A program made the position numbers and the translations under genes. From assembly GCF_003286085.1 (NCBI RefSeq), contig NW_020825399.1, positions 248,001 through 312,000 on the forward strand: a stretch of 64,000 nt of DNA, written 5' to 3'. The DNA is from Drosophila persimilis. Its lineage: Eukaryota; Arthropoda; Insecta; Diptera; Drosophilidae. Below the pieces are notes generated by a model that had not been told where the DNA came from, ran no database searches, and saw only the letters and a program-made list of their open reading frames with translations. Positions 47,413-56,534 of this stretch are shown one piece after another. The first letter of the stretch is position 1, and each line of letters opens with the position of its first letter.

Positions 47413-48545
47413 TATACCCGATACTCAAAATGAGTATTGGGGTATATTAGATTTGTGGTAAAAGTGGATGTGTGTAACGTCCAGAAGGAATCGTTTCCGA
47501 CCCCATAAAGTATATATATTCTTGATCAGCATCAATAGCCGAGTCGATTGAGCCATGTCTGTCTGTCCGTCTGTCCGTCTGTCCGTCCGTCCGTCTGTCC
47601 GTCTGTCCGTCTGTCCGTCCCCTTCAGCGCCTAATGCTCAAAGACTATAAGAGCTAGAGCAACGATGTTTTGGATCCAGACTTCTGTGATATGTCACTGC
47701 TACAAAAATATTTCAAAACTTTGCCCCGCCCACTTCCGCCCCCACAAAGGGCGAAAATCTGTGGCATCCACAATTTTAAAGATACGAGAAAACAAAAAAC
47801 GCAGAATCGTAGAGAATGACCATATCTTTTAGACTGCAGAATCTGAATTGGATCGTATTACTTTTATAGCCAGCATCAAGAAAACAATTTCATTTTTTCT
47901 CGCCCTGTCTCTCTCTAACACACAGGTAGCATAGGCGGCTTTGCTTGGAGTAAAACATTAGCGCCTAGATCTCAGAGACTATAAAAGCTAGAGCAACCAA
48001 ATTTGGTATCCACACTCCTAATATATCAGACCGAGACGAGTTTGTTTCAAAATTTCGCCACACCCCCTTCCGCCCCCGCAAAGGATGCAAATCTGGGGAT
48101 ATTCACAAATCTCAAAGACTATTAACGCTAGAGTAACCAAATTTGGAATCCGCACTTCTCTTAGATCTCACTATAAAACGTGTATCCCAAAATTTCGCCC
48201 CACCCCCTTCCGCCCACACAAAGGACGAAAATCTGTTGCATCCACAATATTGCAGATTCGAGAAAACTAAAAACGGGGAATCATAGATAACGACCATATC
48301 TATCAGATTGCTGAATCTGGATCAGATCAGATAATTTTTGTAGCCAAAAGGAACAAATCAATTTGCAGTGGCTACGCAGCGCCCGACGTCACGCTCAGAC
48401 TGATTTTCTGTCTCTCTCGCACGCACTCTTTGTCGTGTCGTTTAATATTAGCGGCGTCTGCCGGAGGAAAGCCATACTGACTTAGTATCGGGTATAACTG
48501 TAGAGTTGCGGTGTCCGCAGCAACTCACAACGTTCCCCCTCGTTT
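47413..48545 (+). mobile_element. DINE-1/INE-1-like non-autonomous element, near complete
   Basis: Starts TATACCCGATACTCAAAATG and ends near AACGTTCCCCCTCG. TATACCCGATACT (47413-47425) recurs inverted at 48484-48496. A (GTCTGTCCGTCC)n core microsatellite lies at about 47557-47620, repeated internal blocks of CTAGAGCAACCAAATTTGG (47990, 48130) follow, and near the 3' end there is a hairpin GAGTTGC-n10-GCAACTC. This combination is diagnostic of DINE-1-type Helentron derivatives, though the length exceeds the usual core. No coding capacity. It inserted into BEL RNase H. Confidence 0.65.
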
Positions 48546-48838
48546 TTTCTCTTATTTTCCTATTTTTGTAATCAGATATTTGTAATTGGATAAATGTATT
48601 TTGTATGTAAATGTATGTTTGTTTTTCTTGAATGTATTTTTTCTATAATTTTTCTTCCCCTTTTTGCCAATCTTCTTCTTTAACAATTCTCTTTCTTCAT
48701 ATTTTTCTTCAGCAATTCTCTCTCTTCATAATTTTCTTTAACAATTCTCTCTCATCAGAATTTTCTTTCACACAACACAACCGACTGAAAAGAATTGTTA
48801 GTTAATCAATAGCAAAAGAAACATTAATAATAGCATAT
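48546..48838. repeat. A/T-rich stretch with three ~31-bp tandem repeats
   Basis: TAACAATTCTCTTTCTTCAT-like units repeat at about 48681, 48711 and 48739 (31-bp period, TTTTCTT-x-AGCAATTCTC variants). The rest is T-rich. No gene was seen. Confidence 0.75.
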
Positions 48839-48904
48839 ATGTAAGATTTATATTAAAGTATCGTTTATTAATAATGTTTAGATCGAAAAAGAGTACAAAG
48901 TGTT
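48839..48904 (-). repeat. Left part of a split mdg3-clade LTR (minus orientation)
   Basis: TGTAAGATTTATATTAAAGT through GTACAAAGTGTT is the reverse complement of the last 66 bases of the LTR at 26968-27256, with two changes. The rest of this LTR resumes at 60290, on the other side of the BEL array. Confidence 0.93.
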
Positions 48905-49299
48905 TGGTCGGGCCAGCCGCTGAAGAATAACCGTAACTTTAACATTATTATTGTATGAGCAGAGAGAGCCGCCTATGTTGTAAAACGTTGACTTTCTGCA
49001 GAGCTGCTGCGCTCTCCCGTTAAAGGGGCTCTTTGCCGCCGCCACTTCGGCAACTACTTTGATCTGCTGCCGCCACTTCGGCAATCACTTTGATCTAACG
49101 CCGTCGTCTATAGTTTAGTTCTATGCTAACCCCTCTGCGCATTGGTTGCATATCGATCTCGCATAAATTTTATCTGGCAATAGCAAGCAATCGGCTTCCG
49201 CTAAGCCACCAAGATTAAATACGAATTATAAAGTTTAACCCAAAATCTCTTTTCATTTTTGAAACACATAGGTGACAAAAAAGCTTGGCATCTCAAACA
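48905..49299 (+). repeat. BEL array LTR1
   Basis: 395 bp from TGGTCGGGCC to CTCAAACA, TG...CA ends, followed by the primer-site-like TCGGTGACCCCGACGTGAT. Contains an imperfect repeat of CGCCACTTCGGCAA(C/T)(T/C)ACTTTGATCT. Confidence 0.9.
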
Positions 49300-49545
49300 T
49301 CGGTGACCCCGACGTGATATAAAACCATTGCTTAATCGCGTTCCGTTAAAACACTTATTAATTATACAATATTTTGTTGTTGGGTATTTTAACTACCAAC
49401 AAATACATTTGGGTGCACGTTGAAAAACAGTTTAAAGTGCAAATTCAGTGAGAGTGCGGCTGGAATATTTATATACAAATTCCGCTACTTTAAGCGTCGA
49501 ATCTCTTATTCTCTGCGCAGCTGCAGGCGCGGTTCTTGACTTTTC

Positions 49546-50202
49546 GTGTCTTGCATTCTCGCTCTCGCGCCTATACATCGTCGCTTAAGCGGTATTTCAT
49601 TTTCCGTTGTTGTGTCGAATTGCACAACGGTTAACATGGACAACGATCCGAATACAGGCGCGGGCGAAAATATTGTGGTGGCTGATTCCAGACTGAGTCG
49701 ATTGCACAGGCTTGGCGAATCCTTCGCGGGGAATAAAATCGATAAGTTGACCGCCGCGGAAGTCGAGGTGCGCCTTGATATGTTGGCAGAAATTCGAGAG
49801 GAATTCAATAATGAATTGGAGGCTCTCGATCAAAACGAGATTGGGAGTGAAGTGCGCGAAATCTTCGATACTCTTTTCATATCGTTAAAAGCTGAGTTGC
49901 TGGCTGCTGTTGACGTAACCCAGTCACACGCCGCTGCCCATTCTACGACTCTATCAAGCCATTCCGGACATAGTACCATCATCATGGCTCACAAACAGCG
50001 ACTTCCTGAGCTGAAGGTGCCTAAGTTTTCTGGTGGATACGTCGAGTTCTCGGTTTTTATGGCAATGTTCAAATCGGTGATTGAAGCGGATGCGGATCTC
50101 AGTGACAGCACCTTCGCTCTTGCCTCGCTGATGCGGCTTTGGATTCGGTTCGATCGACGGAGCTCTCCAGTGCCACTTATCGTGCGGCTCTGGATATACT
50201 AA
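49546..50202 (+). CDS. BEL Gag N-terminal part, unit 1
   Basis: 218-codon frame; translation probably begins at the MDNDPNTGAGENIVV Met (49636). GESFAGNKIDKLTAAEVEVR is a helical N-terminal region, followed by HSTIIMAHKQRLPELKVPKF and SGGYVEFSVFMAMFKSVIEA, the start of the DUF1759-type capsid domain. It loses frame after SDSTFALASLMRLW (about 50140) by a small deletion. The capsid continues in the next frame (50139 onward) from DSVRSTELSSATYRAALDIL. Gag would assemble the intracellular particle. Confidence 0.8.
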   Translation: MSCILALAPIHRRLSGISFSVVVSNCTTVNMDNDPNTGAGENIVVADSRLSRLHRLGESFAGNKIDKLTAAEVEVRLDMLAEIREEFNNELEALDQNEIGSEVREIFDTLFISLKAELLAAVDVTQSHAAAHSTTLSSHSGHSTIIMAHKQRLPELKVPKFSGGYVEFSVFMAMFKSVIEADADLSDSTFALASLMRLWIRFDRRSSPVPLIVRLWIY

Positions 50203-50888
50203 ATAAACGTTTTAATAACAAAAGACTTGTTTTCCAGGCACACATTAAGAAGATTATTGGGCTAAAGAGGGTAGACTCGCCTTCTGCTAAAAGGCTTCGG
50301 GAGTTTTCGGATGCAGTCAATTTACACATGCGAGCGTTGCAGACATTGGGAACATTGCAGAAGTTGGATTCGAAGACGCAAACCAAATGGAAGGAGCACA
50401 CATCGTCGTCAATGGAGCGATTGAAATATGCTACAGCGACACACGCTAGTAGCGATCAGGTGGGAAAAAACCATTCCTATACGCAGGTTAAGAAAACGTT
50501 TGTAGCTTCCAACTCTTCCGCCGACCCGTCTGTATGCGTCTTTTGCCACTCAGCGGGCCATGGAATATACTCGTGCAACATATTGGGAAATCTCTCACCG
50601 TTGCTGCGCCACAAAGAACTGAAGAAGCTTTCCCTATGCTTCAATTGCCTAAAACCGGGGCACAGGACCCGCGCATGCAATAGTGGAATAGTGTGGGCTT
50701 CGATAGTATGCAGCCCACAACACAAAGCTGCCCAGGTATTACTCCTCCCGATCTGGCCGTTCAACCGGACACTCTTTCCGTTACTCAAAATTCTGCTAGC
50801 AGCTCTCCTCTACCTTCGTCTACCTCTCTTGCTGCCCAAGGTCTTCACTCTGATGTCGTGCTTCTGGCTACAGCCGTGGTTCTCGTGA
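50139..50888 (+). CDS. BEL Gag C-terminal part with zinc knuckles, unit 1
   Basis: 249 codons: AALDILNKRFNNKRLVFQAH, SPSAKRLREFSDAVNLHMRA (capsid helices), then CVFCHSAGHGIYSC and CFNCLKPGHRTRACNSG, two Cys-His knuckles (the second a perfect CX2CX4HX4C). The last 50 residues are out of frame: the true continuation is in the 50693-50917 frame (PDTLSVTQNSASSSPLPSST, VVLLATAVVLVKNRSGVLVP), which then hits stops in a GCTCCTTAGCTCCTTAGCTC repeat at 50915-50936. Confidence 0.8.
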   Translation: MDSVRSTELSSATYRAALDILNKRFNNKRLVFQAHIKKIIGLKRVDSPSAKRLREFSDAVNLHMRALQTLGTLQKLDSKTQTKWKEHTSSSMERLKYATATHASSDQVGKNHSYTQVKKTFVASNSSADPSVCVFCHSAGHGIYSCNILGNLSPLLRHKELKKLSLCFNCLKPGHRTRACNSGIVWASIVCSPQHKAAQVLLLPIWPFNRTLFPLLKILLAALLYLRLPLLLPKVFTLMSCFWLQPWFS

Positions 50889-50914
50889 AGAATCGGTCTG
50901 GCGTTTTAGTTCCT

Positions 50915-50940
50915 TAGCTCCTTAGCTCCTTAGCTCGCTG
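50915..50940 (+). repeat. Protease-deletion junction with TAGCTCCT repeats, unit 1
   Basis: CTTAGCTCCTTAGCTCCTTA marks where about 110 codons including the protease (present at 14400-14090 in the minus-strand relative) are missing. The same junction is at 56416-56441 in unit 2. Confidence 0.85.
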
Positions 50941-51033
50941 ATCCAGCATTTTTCAATCCTCAACGGGTTGATCTTCTCATTGGTGCGAGCGTTTTTTATG
51001 ATCTCCTCTGCGTAGAGCAAATCAAACTCACCG

Positions 51034-51432
51034 ATGGACTGCCTCTTCTGCAGAAGACCCGGCTTGGGTGGATCGTATCTGGCGGTGAACAGAAGCTCAA
51101 GCTCGGCGCTTTTGGTCACGCACAATTGTTCAGATTCGATAGCTGAGATGGAAGCAAGGTTGGATAAAACTCTTCGTATGTTTTGGGAAGTCGAGAATTG
51201 TGTGGAGGCTGGGTTGAATACCAAAGAAGAAGACGATTGTGAAGCACATTTCGTAAGCCACCTTTCACGGTTGCCATCTGGGGAGTATGCAGTTCGTCTG
51301 CCGCTAAATAACAATAATGATCGTTTACGAGAATTTTATGCTCAGGCTTATCGACGGTTCATCAGTCTGGAGCGAAAACTGGAGCGGTACACTCAAGGAG
51401 CGGTATTCCGCCTTTATGAGGGAGTACATTGA
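51034..51432 (+). pseudogene. BEL Pol linker (protease to RT), unit 1
   Basis: The coding signal resumes after the protease deletion (LADPAFFNPQRVDLLIGASV in one frame; then KTRLGWIVSGGEQ in another), followed by AEMEARLDKTLRMFWEVENC, EDDCEAHFVSHLSRLPSGEY and AVRLPLNNNNDRLREFYAQA, the linker preceding RT. A frameshift near 51400 leads into the 51317 frame. Confidence 0.75.
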
Positions 51433-52654
51433 TTTGCATCATATGCACCAAGTCAACCTTGATTCCCGTAGCCTCTGCAAATATTTCTTGCCTCATCACT
51501 GTGTCCTAAAGGAGGACAGTACGACGACAAAACGTGTCCGTGTCGTTTTCGATGGATCCGCAGCTTCATCAACTGGATATTCTCTATATGATGTGATGAT
51601 GACAGGACCTGTTATTCAGCCTGCATTGTTTAACATATTGATTCGCTTTCGAACATATCCAGTCGCTCTCACTGGGGACATTTGTAAAATGTCTCCACCC
51701 GACAATTTGTATCAGTGCATCCTATGGCGAGATTCCATCGAGTCCGAGGTTCAAGTCTACACATTAGACACCGTCACATACGGGACGAGGGCTGCATCAT
51801 TTTTAGCGGTCCGCGCAATGCACCAGCTGGCCATCGACGAGGGTGAGTCCTACCTTCTTGGCTCAGCTGCTCTGCGGCAGGAGTTTTACGTGGATGACCT
51901 TATTTCGGGCGGTAATTCGGTCGCACAGGTCATGGACAAAATGCACCAAACATCAGCTTTACTGTCCCGTGGTAATTTTAGACTTAGGAAATGGTGCTCC
52001 AGTCACCAGGAGGTACTTGAGGGAACCCCTGAAGATGACATAGAGAAGTTCCTAAAGTTTAATGATGGAAGCGACATAGCCAAAACTCTCGGCTTAGCGT
52101 GGGACCCTGCTTCGGATCAGCTGCTTTTTGCCTTGTCCGCACTGGACACAAACTCAAAGCCATCAAAGCGGTCGGTTTTATCTACGATTGCGCGGTTCTA
52201 CGACCCTCTTGGATTGATAAATCCAGTCATTGTCAGGTGCAAAATCTTCCTTCAGCAGCTTTGGAGAGAAAATTTGGATTGGGATGGAAGCCTACCCTCA
52301 GCGTTGCATTCAACTTGGATGGACTTGAGAAATAGTTTGGCAAGCATTTCTCGGATCTCATTTCCTCGCTTGGTTCTTCGTTCTAGTGTGGCTACAGAAG
52401 TCCACGGATTCTGTGATGCCAGCTTAGAAGCATATGGCGCTTGCGTGTATGTCGTGTCCAGGGAAGCCCAGTCTTCGAGCCACGTTTTGTGCTCAAAGTC
52501 GCGAGTGGCGCCGCTAAAGACTATATCGATTCCTAAGCTGGAATTAAGTGGAGCCCATTTGCTTGCGAAAATCATGCAGAATGTAAAGGACATGGGAATC
52601 TTTACAGGTCGGTTCTATTGCTGGTCGGATTCGTTAACAGCAAGAGCCAGCTAA
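51317..52654 (+). CDS. BEL RT and RNase H start, unit 1
   Basis: 445 codons. RT: YSAFMREYIDLHHMHQVNLD, PHHCVLKEDSTTTKRVRVVF, LTGDICKMSPPDNLYQCILW (motif A Asp; six residues YRCLRG found in the relative at 13291 are missing), DTVTYGTRAASFLAVRAMHQ, EFYVDDLISGGNSVAQVMDK (YVDD pair), LRKWCSSHQEVLEGTPEDDI, SVLSTIARFYDPLGLINPVI. RNase H: VHGFCDASLEAYGACVYVVS (first Asp), SIPKLELSGAHLLAK (Glu) and FYCWSDSLTARAS, after which a frameshift ends it. The six-residue loss beside the catalytic Asp may impair RT. Confidence 0.85.
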   Translation: MIVYENFMLRLIDGSSVWSENWSGTLKERYSAFMREYIDLHHMHQVNLDSRSLCKYFLPHHCVLKEDSTTTKRVRVVFDGSAASSTGYSLYDVMMTGPVIQPALFNILIRFRTYPVALTGDICKMSPPDNLYQCILWRDSIESEVQVYTLDTVTYGTRAASFLAVRAMHQLAIDEGESYLLGSAALRQEFYVDDLISGGNSVAQVMDKMHQTSALLSRGNFRLRKWCSSHQEVLEGTPEDDIEKFLKFNDGSDIAKTLGLAWDPASDQLLFALSALDTNSKPSKRSVLSTIARFYDPLGLINPVIVRCKIFLQQLWRENLDWDGSLPSALHSTWMDLRNSLASISRISFPRLVLRSSVATEVHGFCDASLEAYGACVYVVSREAQSSSHVLCSKSRVAPLKTISIPKLELSGAHLLAKIMQNVKDMGIFTGRFYCWSDSLTARAS

Positions 52655-52667
52655 ATTTCAAGTTTTC

Positions 52668-54431
52668 GTGGCAAATCGAGTGGCATCAATTCAGGAGTTG
52701 ACGGCAGCCATGGAATGGCGCTATGTTCCCACATCTTTAAATCCTGCTGATATTCTCTCGAGAGGCTCGCTTCCCAATCATCTTATCCAGTCAGAGATAT
52801 GGTTTCACGGCCCATTCTTTTTGCTAGGCTCCAAGGATAAGTGGCCTGTATCTCCTACTAACAACATAGCAACTTTGGAGCTTCGCAAGAGAGGATTGCT
52901 AATCACGTCTCCACATGCCAATCTCACGTCCGGATGCAAATTTGCGAATTCATTCTTTCGCATGCAGCGCACATTCGCCTACATGCATAAATTTATACAT
53001 CGTCTTAGGCATCCAGGACTCACCGTTTCTAATATTCGGCAAGGAACGCATCTTCTAATTCGACACATTCAGCTGGCAAATTTGTGGATGGACATAAAGG
53101 AGATTCGGCGCAATGGTCAAGTCATGAAATCCAGTTCTATTAGTTCGCTCAACCCGTTCATCGATCATTCTGGACTACTTAGAGTTGGAGGTCGTCTTGG
53201 CAACTCATCGCTAGGATTTGACGCTCAGCACCCGCTCATTCTGCCAAAGGGACATTCCATTACCTTTGCGCCGATAAGATATTATAACGAAAGAAACCTC
53301 CATGCCGGACCTCGCGCCTTGCTATCCAAAATTCGTCTGGAATATTGGCCCATTGGAGGTGTTAAAGCAGTGTCAAGGGTCGTCAGCAGATGTGTGAGAT
53401 GCTTCAGGACTAGGCCGCGCATGGTTGAACACATCATGGGAGACCTACCTAAGGAACGTTTGGAAGGATCTCGAGCTTTTGAAGTCACTGGAGTAGATTA
53501 CTGTGGACCTTTTTTCTACCGATCAGAAATCCGCAAGAGGCCTCCGATCAAGTGCTACATTAGCGTATTCATCTGCTTCACTTCTAAGGCTATACACATG
53601 GAGCTCGTAAAGGATTTGACCACCGCATCGTTTCTAGGCGCACTAAAGCGTTTTACTTCCACTCGAGGAAGGCCAAGTCAAATTTGGTCGGACAATGCGA
53701 CAAACTTCGTTGGGGCCAAGAACGAGCTTCTGGAGCTAAAGAAGCTTTGTCTGAGCGAACCGCATATGATGGAGGTCCACGAATCCTGCTTGGCTCGACT
53801 CCCACCTCGCTCTCCGCATTTTGGCGGGTTGTGGGAAGCGGCAGTGAAGACCGCAAAATATCACCTGTACCGCTCAGTTGGACCATCTGTGCTTAGCTTC
53901 GACGAGCTGCGCACTCTGATCTGTCAGATCACTGCAATTGTTAACTCTCTCCCTTTGCTCTCGCTTTCAGAAAATCCTGATGATTTAGACGTTTTGACTC
54001 CTGCTCATCTGCTTTTAGGCGGCCCCCATGAGCAAATCCTCGAGCCTGACCTAACGAAGCTGAACTACAATCGTCTGGATGGCTGGCAGCGGGTCACCCA
54101 ACTACAACAAATATTTTGGAGCCGTTGGCGCGAAGAGTATCTTACTCTTTTGCAAGAGCGTGCGAAGTGTCTTACCCCCGCGCAAAACATCTGCAAGAAC
54201 GACCTCGTTCTGGTGAAGGACGAAAATCTTCCTCCAATGCGTTGGCCACTGGCTAGAGTGGTCGATGTCGTTTTGGGCAAGGGCGGAGTGTGTCGCGTCG
54301 CTGACCTGAAGACATCCTCAGGAAACATCAGGAGGGCCGTCACTCGGCTATGTTTGCTGCCCCTTAAGGAATCTGTTGAGAGACTAGCTCCCAACGGGGG
54401 GAGGATATTCGGGCCAGCCGCTGAAGAATAA
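52668..54431 (+). CDS. BEL RNase H end and integrase, unit 1
   Basis: 587 codons: VANRVASIQELTAAMEWRYV then NPADILSRG (RNase H end), the zinc part YYNERNLHAGPRALLSKIRL with RCVRCFRTRPRM, and the core with D277 (GVDYCGPFFY), D342 (IWSDNATNFVGAKNE) and E390 (GGLWEAAVKTAKY), so the catalytic triad is intact. NSLPLLSLSENPDDLDVLTP and the C-terminal VKDENLPPMRWPLARVVDVV module follow. The stop is just inside LTR2. Integrase is the best preserved part of the unit. Confidence 0.88.
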   Translation: MANRVASIQELTAAMEWRYVPTSLNPADILSRGSLPNHLIQSEIWFHGPFFLLGSKDKWPVSPTNNIATLELRKRGLLITSPHANLTSGCKFANSFFRMQRTFAYMHKFIHRLRHPGLTVSNIRQGTHLLIRHIQLANLWMDIKEIRRNGQVMKSSSISSLNPFIDHSGLLRVGGRLGNSSLGFDAQHPLILPKGHSITFAPIRYYNERNLHAGPRALLSKIRLEYWPIGGVKAVSRVVSRCVRCFRTRPRMVEHIMGDLPKERLEGSRAFEVTGVDYCGPFFYRSEIRKRPPIKCYISVFICFTSKAIHMELVKDLTTASFLGALKRFTSTRGRPSQIWSDNATNFVGAKNELLELKKLCLSEPHMMEVHESCLARLPPRSPHFGGLWEAAVKTAKYHLYRSVGPSVLSFDELRTLICQITAIVNSLPLLSLSENPDDLDVLTPAHLLLGGPHEQILEPDLTKLNYNRLDGWQRVTQLQQIFWSRWREEYLTLLQERAKCLTPAQNICKNDLVLVKDENLPPMRWPLARVVDVVLGKGGVCRVADLKTSSGNIRRAVTRLCLLPLKESVERLAPNGGRIFGPAAEE

Positions 54432-54800
54432 CCGTAACTTTAACATTATTATTGTATGAGCAGAGAGAGCCGCCTATGTTGTAAAACGTTGACTTTCTGC
54501 AGAGCTGCTGCGCTCTCCCGTTAAAGGGGCTCTTTGCCGCCGCCACTTCGGCAACTACTTTGATCTGCTGCCGCCACTTCGGCAATCACTTTGATCTAAC
54601 GCCGTCCTCTATAGTTTAGTTCTATGCTAACCCCTCTGCGCATTGGTTGCATATCGATCTCGCATAAATTTTATCTGGCAATAGCAAGCAATCGGCTTCC
54701 GCTAAGCCACCAAGATTAAATACGAATTATAAAGTATAACCCAAAATCTCTTTTCATTTTTGAAACACATAGGTGACAAAAAAGCTTGGCATCTCAAACA
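54406..54800 (+). repeat. BEL array LTR2 (shared)
   Basis: 395 bp. Same sequence as LTR1 except scattered changes and the first bases TATTC instead of TGGTC. It serves as the 3' LTR of unit 1 and the 5' LTR of unit 2. Confidence 0.92.
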
Positions 54801-55046
54801 TCGGTGACCCCGACGTGATATAAAACCATTGCTTAATCGCGTTCCGTTAAAACACTTATTAATTATACAATATTTTGTTGTTGGGTATTTTAACTACCTA
54901 CAAATACATTTGGGTGCACGTTGAAAAACAGTTTAAAGTGCAAATTCAGTGAGACTGTGGTTGGAATATTTATATACAAATTCCGCTACTTTAAGCGTCG
55001 AATCTCTCATTCTCTGCGCAGCTGCAGGCGCGGTTCTTGACTTTTC

Positions 55047-55703
55047 GTGTCTTGCATTCTCGCTCTCGCGCCTATACATCGTCGCTTAAGCGGTATTTCA
55101 TTTTCCGTTGTTGTGTCGAATTGCACAACGGTTAACATGGACAACGATCCGAATACAGGCGCGGGCGAAAATATTGTGGTGGCTGATTCCAGACTGAGTC
55201 GATTGCACAGGCTTGGCGAATCCTTCGCGGGGAATAAAATCGATAAGTTGACCGCCGCGGAAGTCGAGGTGCGCCTTGATATGTTGGCAGAAATTCGAGA
55301 GGAATTCAATAATGAATTGGAGGCTCTCGATCAAAACGAGATTGGGAGTGAAGTGCGCGAAATCTTCGATACTCTTTTCATATCGTTAAAAGCTGAGTTG
55401 CTGGCTGCTGTTGACGTAACCCAGTCACACGCCGCTGCCCATTCTACGACTCTGTCAAGCCATTCCGGACATAGTACCATCATCATGGCTCACAAACAGC
55501 GACTTCCTGAGCTGAAGGTGCCTAAGTTTTCTGGTGGATACGTCGAGTTCTCGGTTTTTATGGCAATGTTCAAATCGGTGATTGAAGCGGATGCGGATCT
55601 CAGTGACAGCACCTTCGCTCTTGCCTCGCTGATGCGGCTTTGGATTCGGTTCGATCGACGGAGCTCTCCAGTGCCACTTATCGTGCGGCTCTGGATATAC
55701 TAA
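55047..55703 (+). CDS. BEL Gag N-terminal part, unit 2
   Basis: Same 218-codon frame as unit 1 (offset 5501), with the same frame loss after FALASLMRLW. No amino-acid difference was seen in this part. Confidence 0.8.
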   Translation: MSCILALAPIHRRLSGISFSVVVSNCTTVNMDNDPNTGAGENIVVADSRLSRLHRLGESFAGNKIDKLTAAEVEVRLDMLAEIREEFNNELEALDQNEIGSEVREIFDTLFISLKAELLAAVDVTQSHAAAHSTTLSSHSGHSTIIMAHKQRLPELKVPKFSGGYVEFSVFMAMFKSVIEADADLSDSTFALASLMRLWIRFDRRSSPVPLIVRLWIY

Positions 55704-56389
55704 ATAAACGTTTTAATAACAAAAGACTTGTTTTCCAGGCACACATTAAGAAGATTATTGGGCTAAAGAGGGTAGACTCGCCTTCTGCTAAAAGGCTTCG
55801 GGAGTTTTCGGATGCAGTCAATTTACACATGCGAGCGTTGCAGACATTGGGAACATTGCAGAAGTTGGATTCGAAGACGCAAACCAAATGGAAGGAGCAC
55901 ACATCGTCGTCAATGGAGCGATTGAAATATGCTACAGCGACACACGCTAGTAGCGATCAGGTGGGAAAAAACCATTCCTATACGCAGGTTAAGAAAACGT
56001 TTGTAGCTTCCAACTCTTCCGCCGACCCGTCTGTATGCGTCTTTTGCCACTCAGCGGGCCATGGAATATACTCGTGCAACATATTGGGAAATCTCTCACC
56101 GTTGCTGCGCCACAAAGAACTGAAGAAGCTTTCCCTATGCTTCAATTGCCTAAAACCGGGGCACAGGACCCGCGCATGCAATAGTGGAATAGTGTGGGCT
56201 TCGATAGTATGCAGCCCACAACACAAAGCTGCCCAGGTATTACTCCTCCCGATCTGGCCGTTCAACCGGACACTCTTTCCGTTACTCAAAATTCTGCTAG
56301 CAGCTCTCCTCTACCTTCGTCTACCTCTCTTGCTGCCCAAGGTCTTCACTCTGATGTCGTGCTTCTGGCTACAGCCGTGGTTCTCGTGA
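55640..56389 (+). CDS. BEL Gag C-terminal part with zinc knuckles, unit 2
   Basis: Same as 50139-50888, including both Cys-His knuckles and the same downstream frame loss and protease-deletion junction (56416-56441). Confidence 0.8.
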   Translation: MDSVRSTELSSATYRAALDILNKRFNNKRLVFQAHIKKIIGLKRVDSPSAKRLREFSDAVNLHMRALQTLGTLQKLDSKTQTKWKEHTSSSMERLKYATATHASSDQVGKNHSYTQVKKTFVASNSSADPSVCVFCHSAGHGIYSCNILGNLSPLLRHKELKKLSLCFNCLKPGHRTRACNSGIVWASIVCSPQHKAAQVLLLPIWPFNRTLFPLLKILLAALLYLRLPLLLPKVFTLMSCFWLQPWFS

Positions 56390-56534
56390 AGAATCGGTCT
56401 GGCGTTTTAGTTCCTTAGCTCCTTAGCTCCTTAGCTCGCTGATCCAGCATTTTTCAATCCTCAACGGGTTGATCTTCTCATTGGTGCGAGCGTTTTTTAT
56501 GATCTCCTCTGCGTAGAGCAAATCAAACTCACCG

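Noticed and set aside
47557-47620. Possible CRISPR-like or minisatellite array of GTCTGTCC
   Set aside because: Simple microsatellite core of the DINE-1-like element; no spacers, and eukaryotic context.
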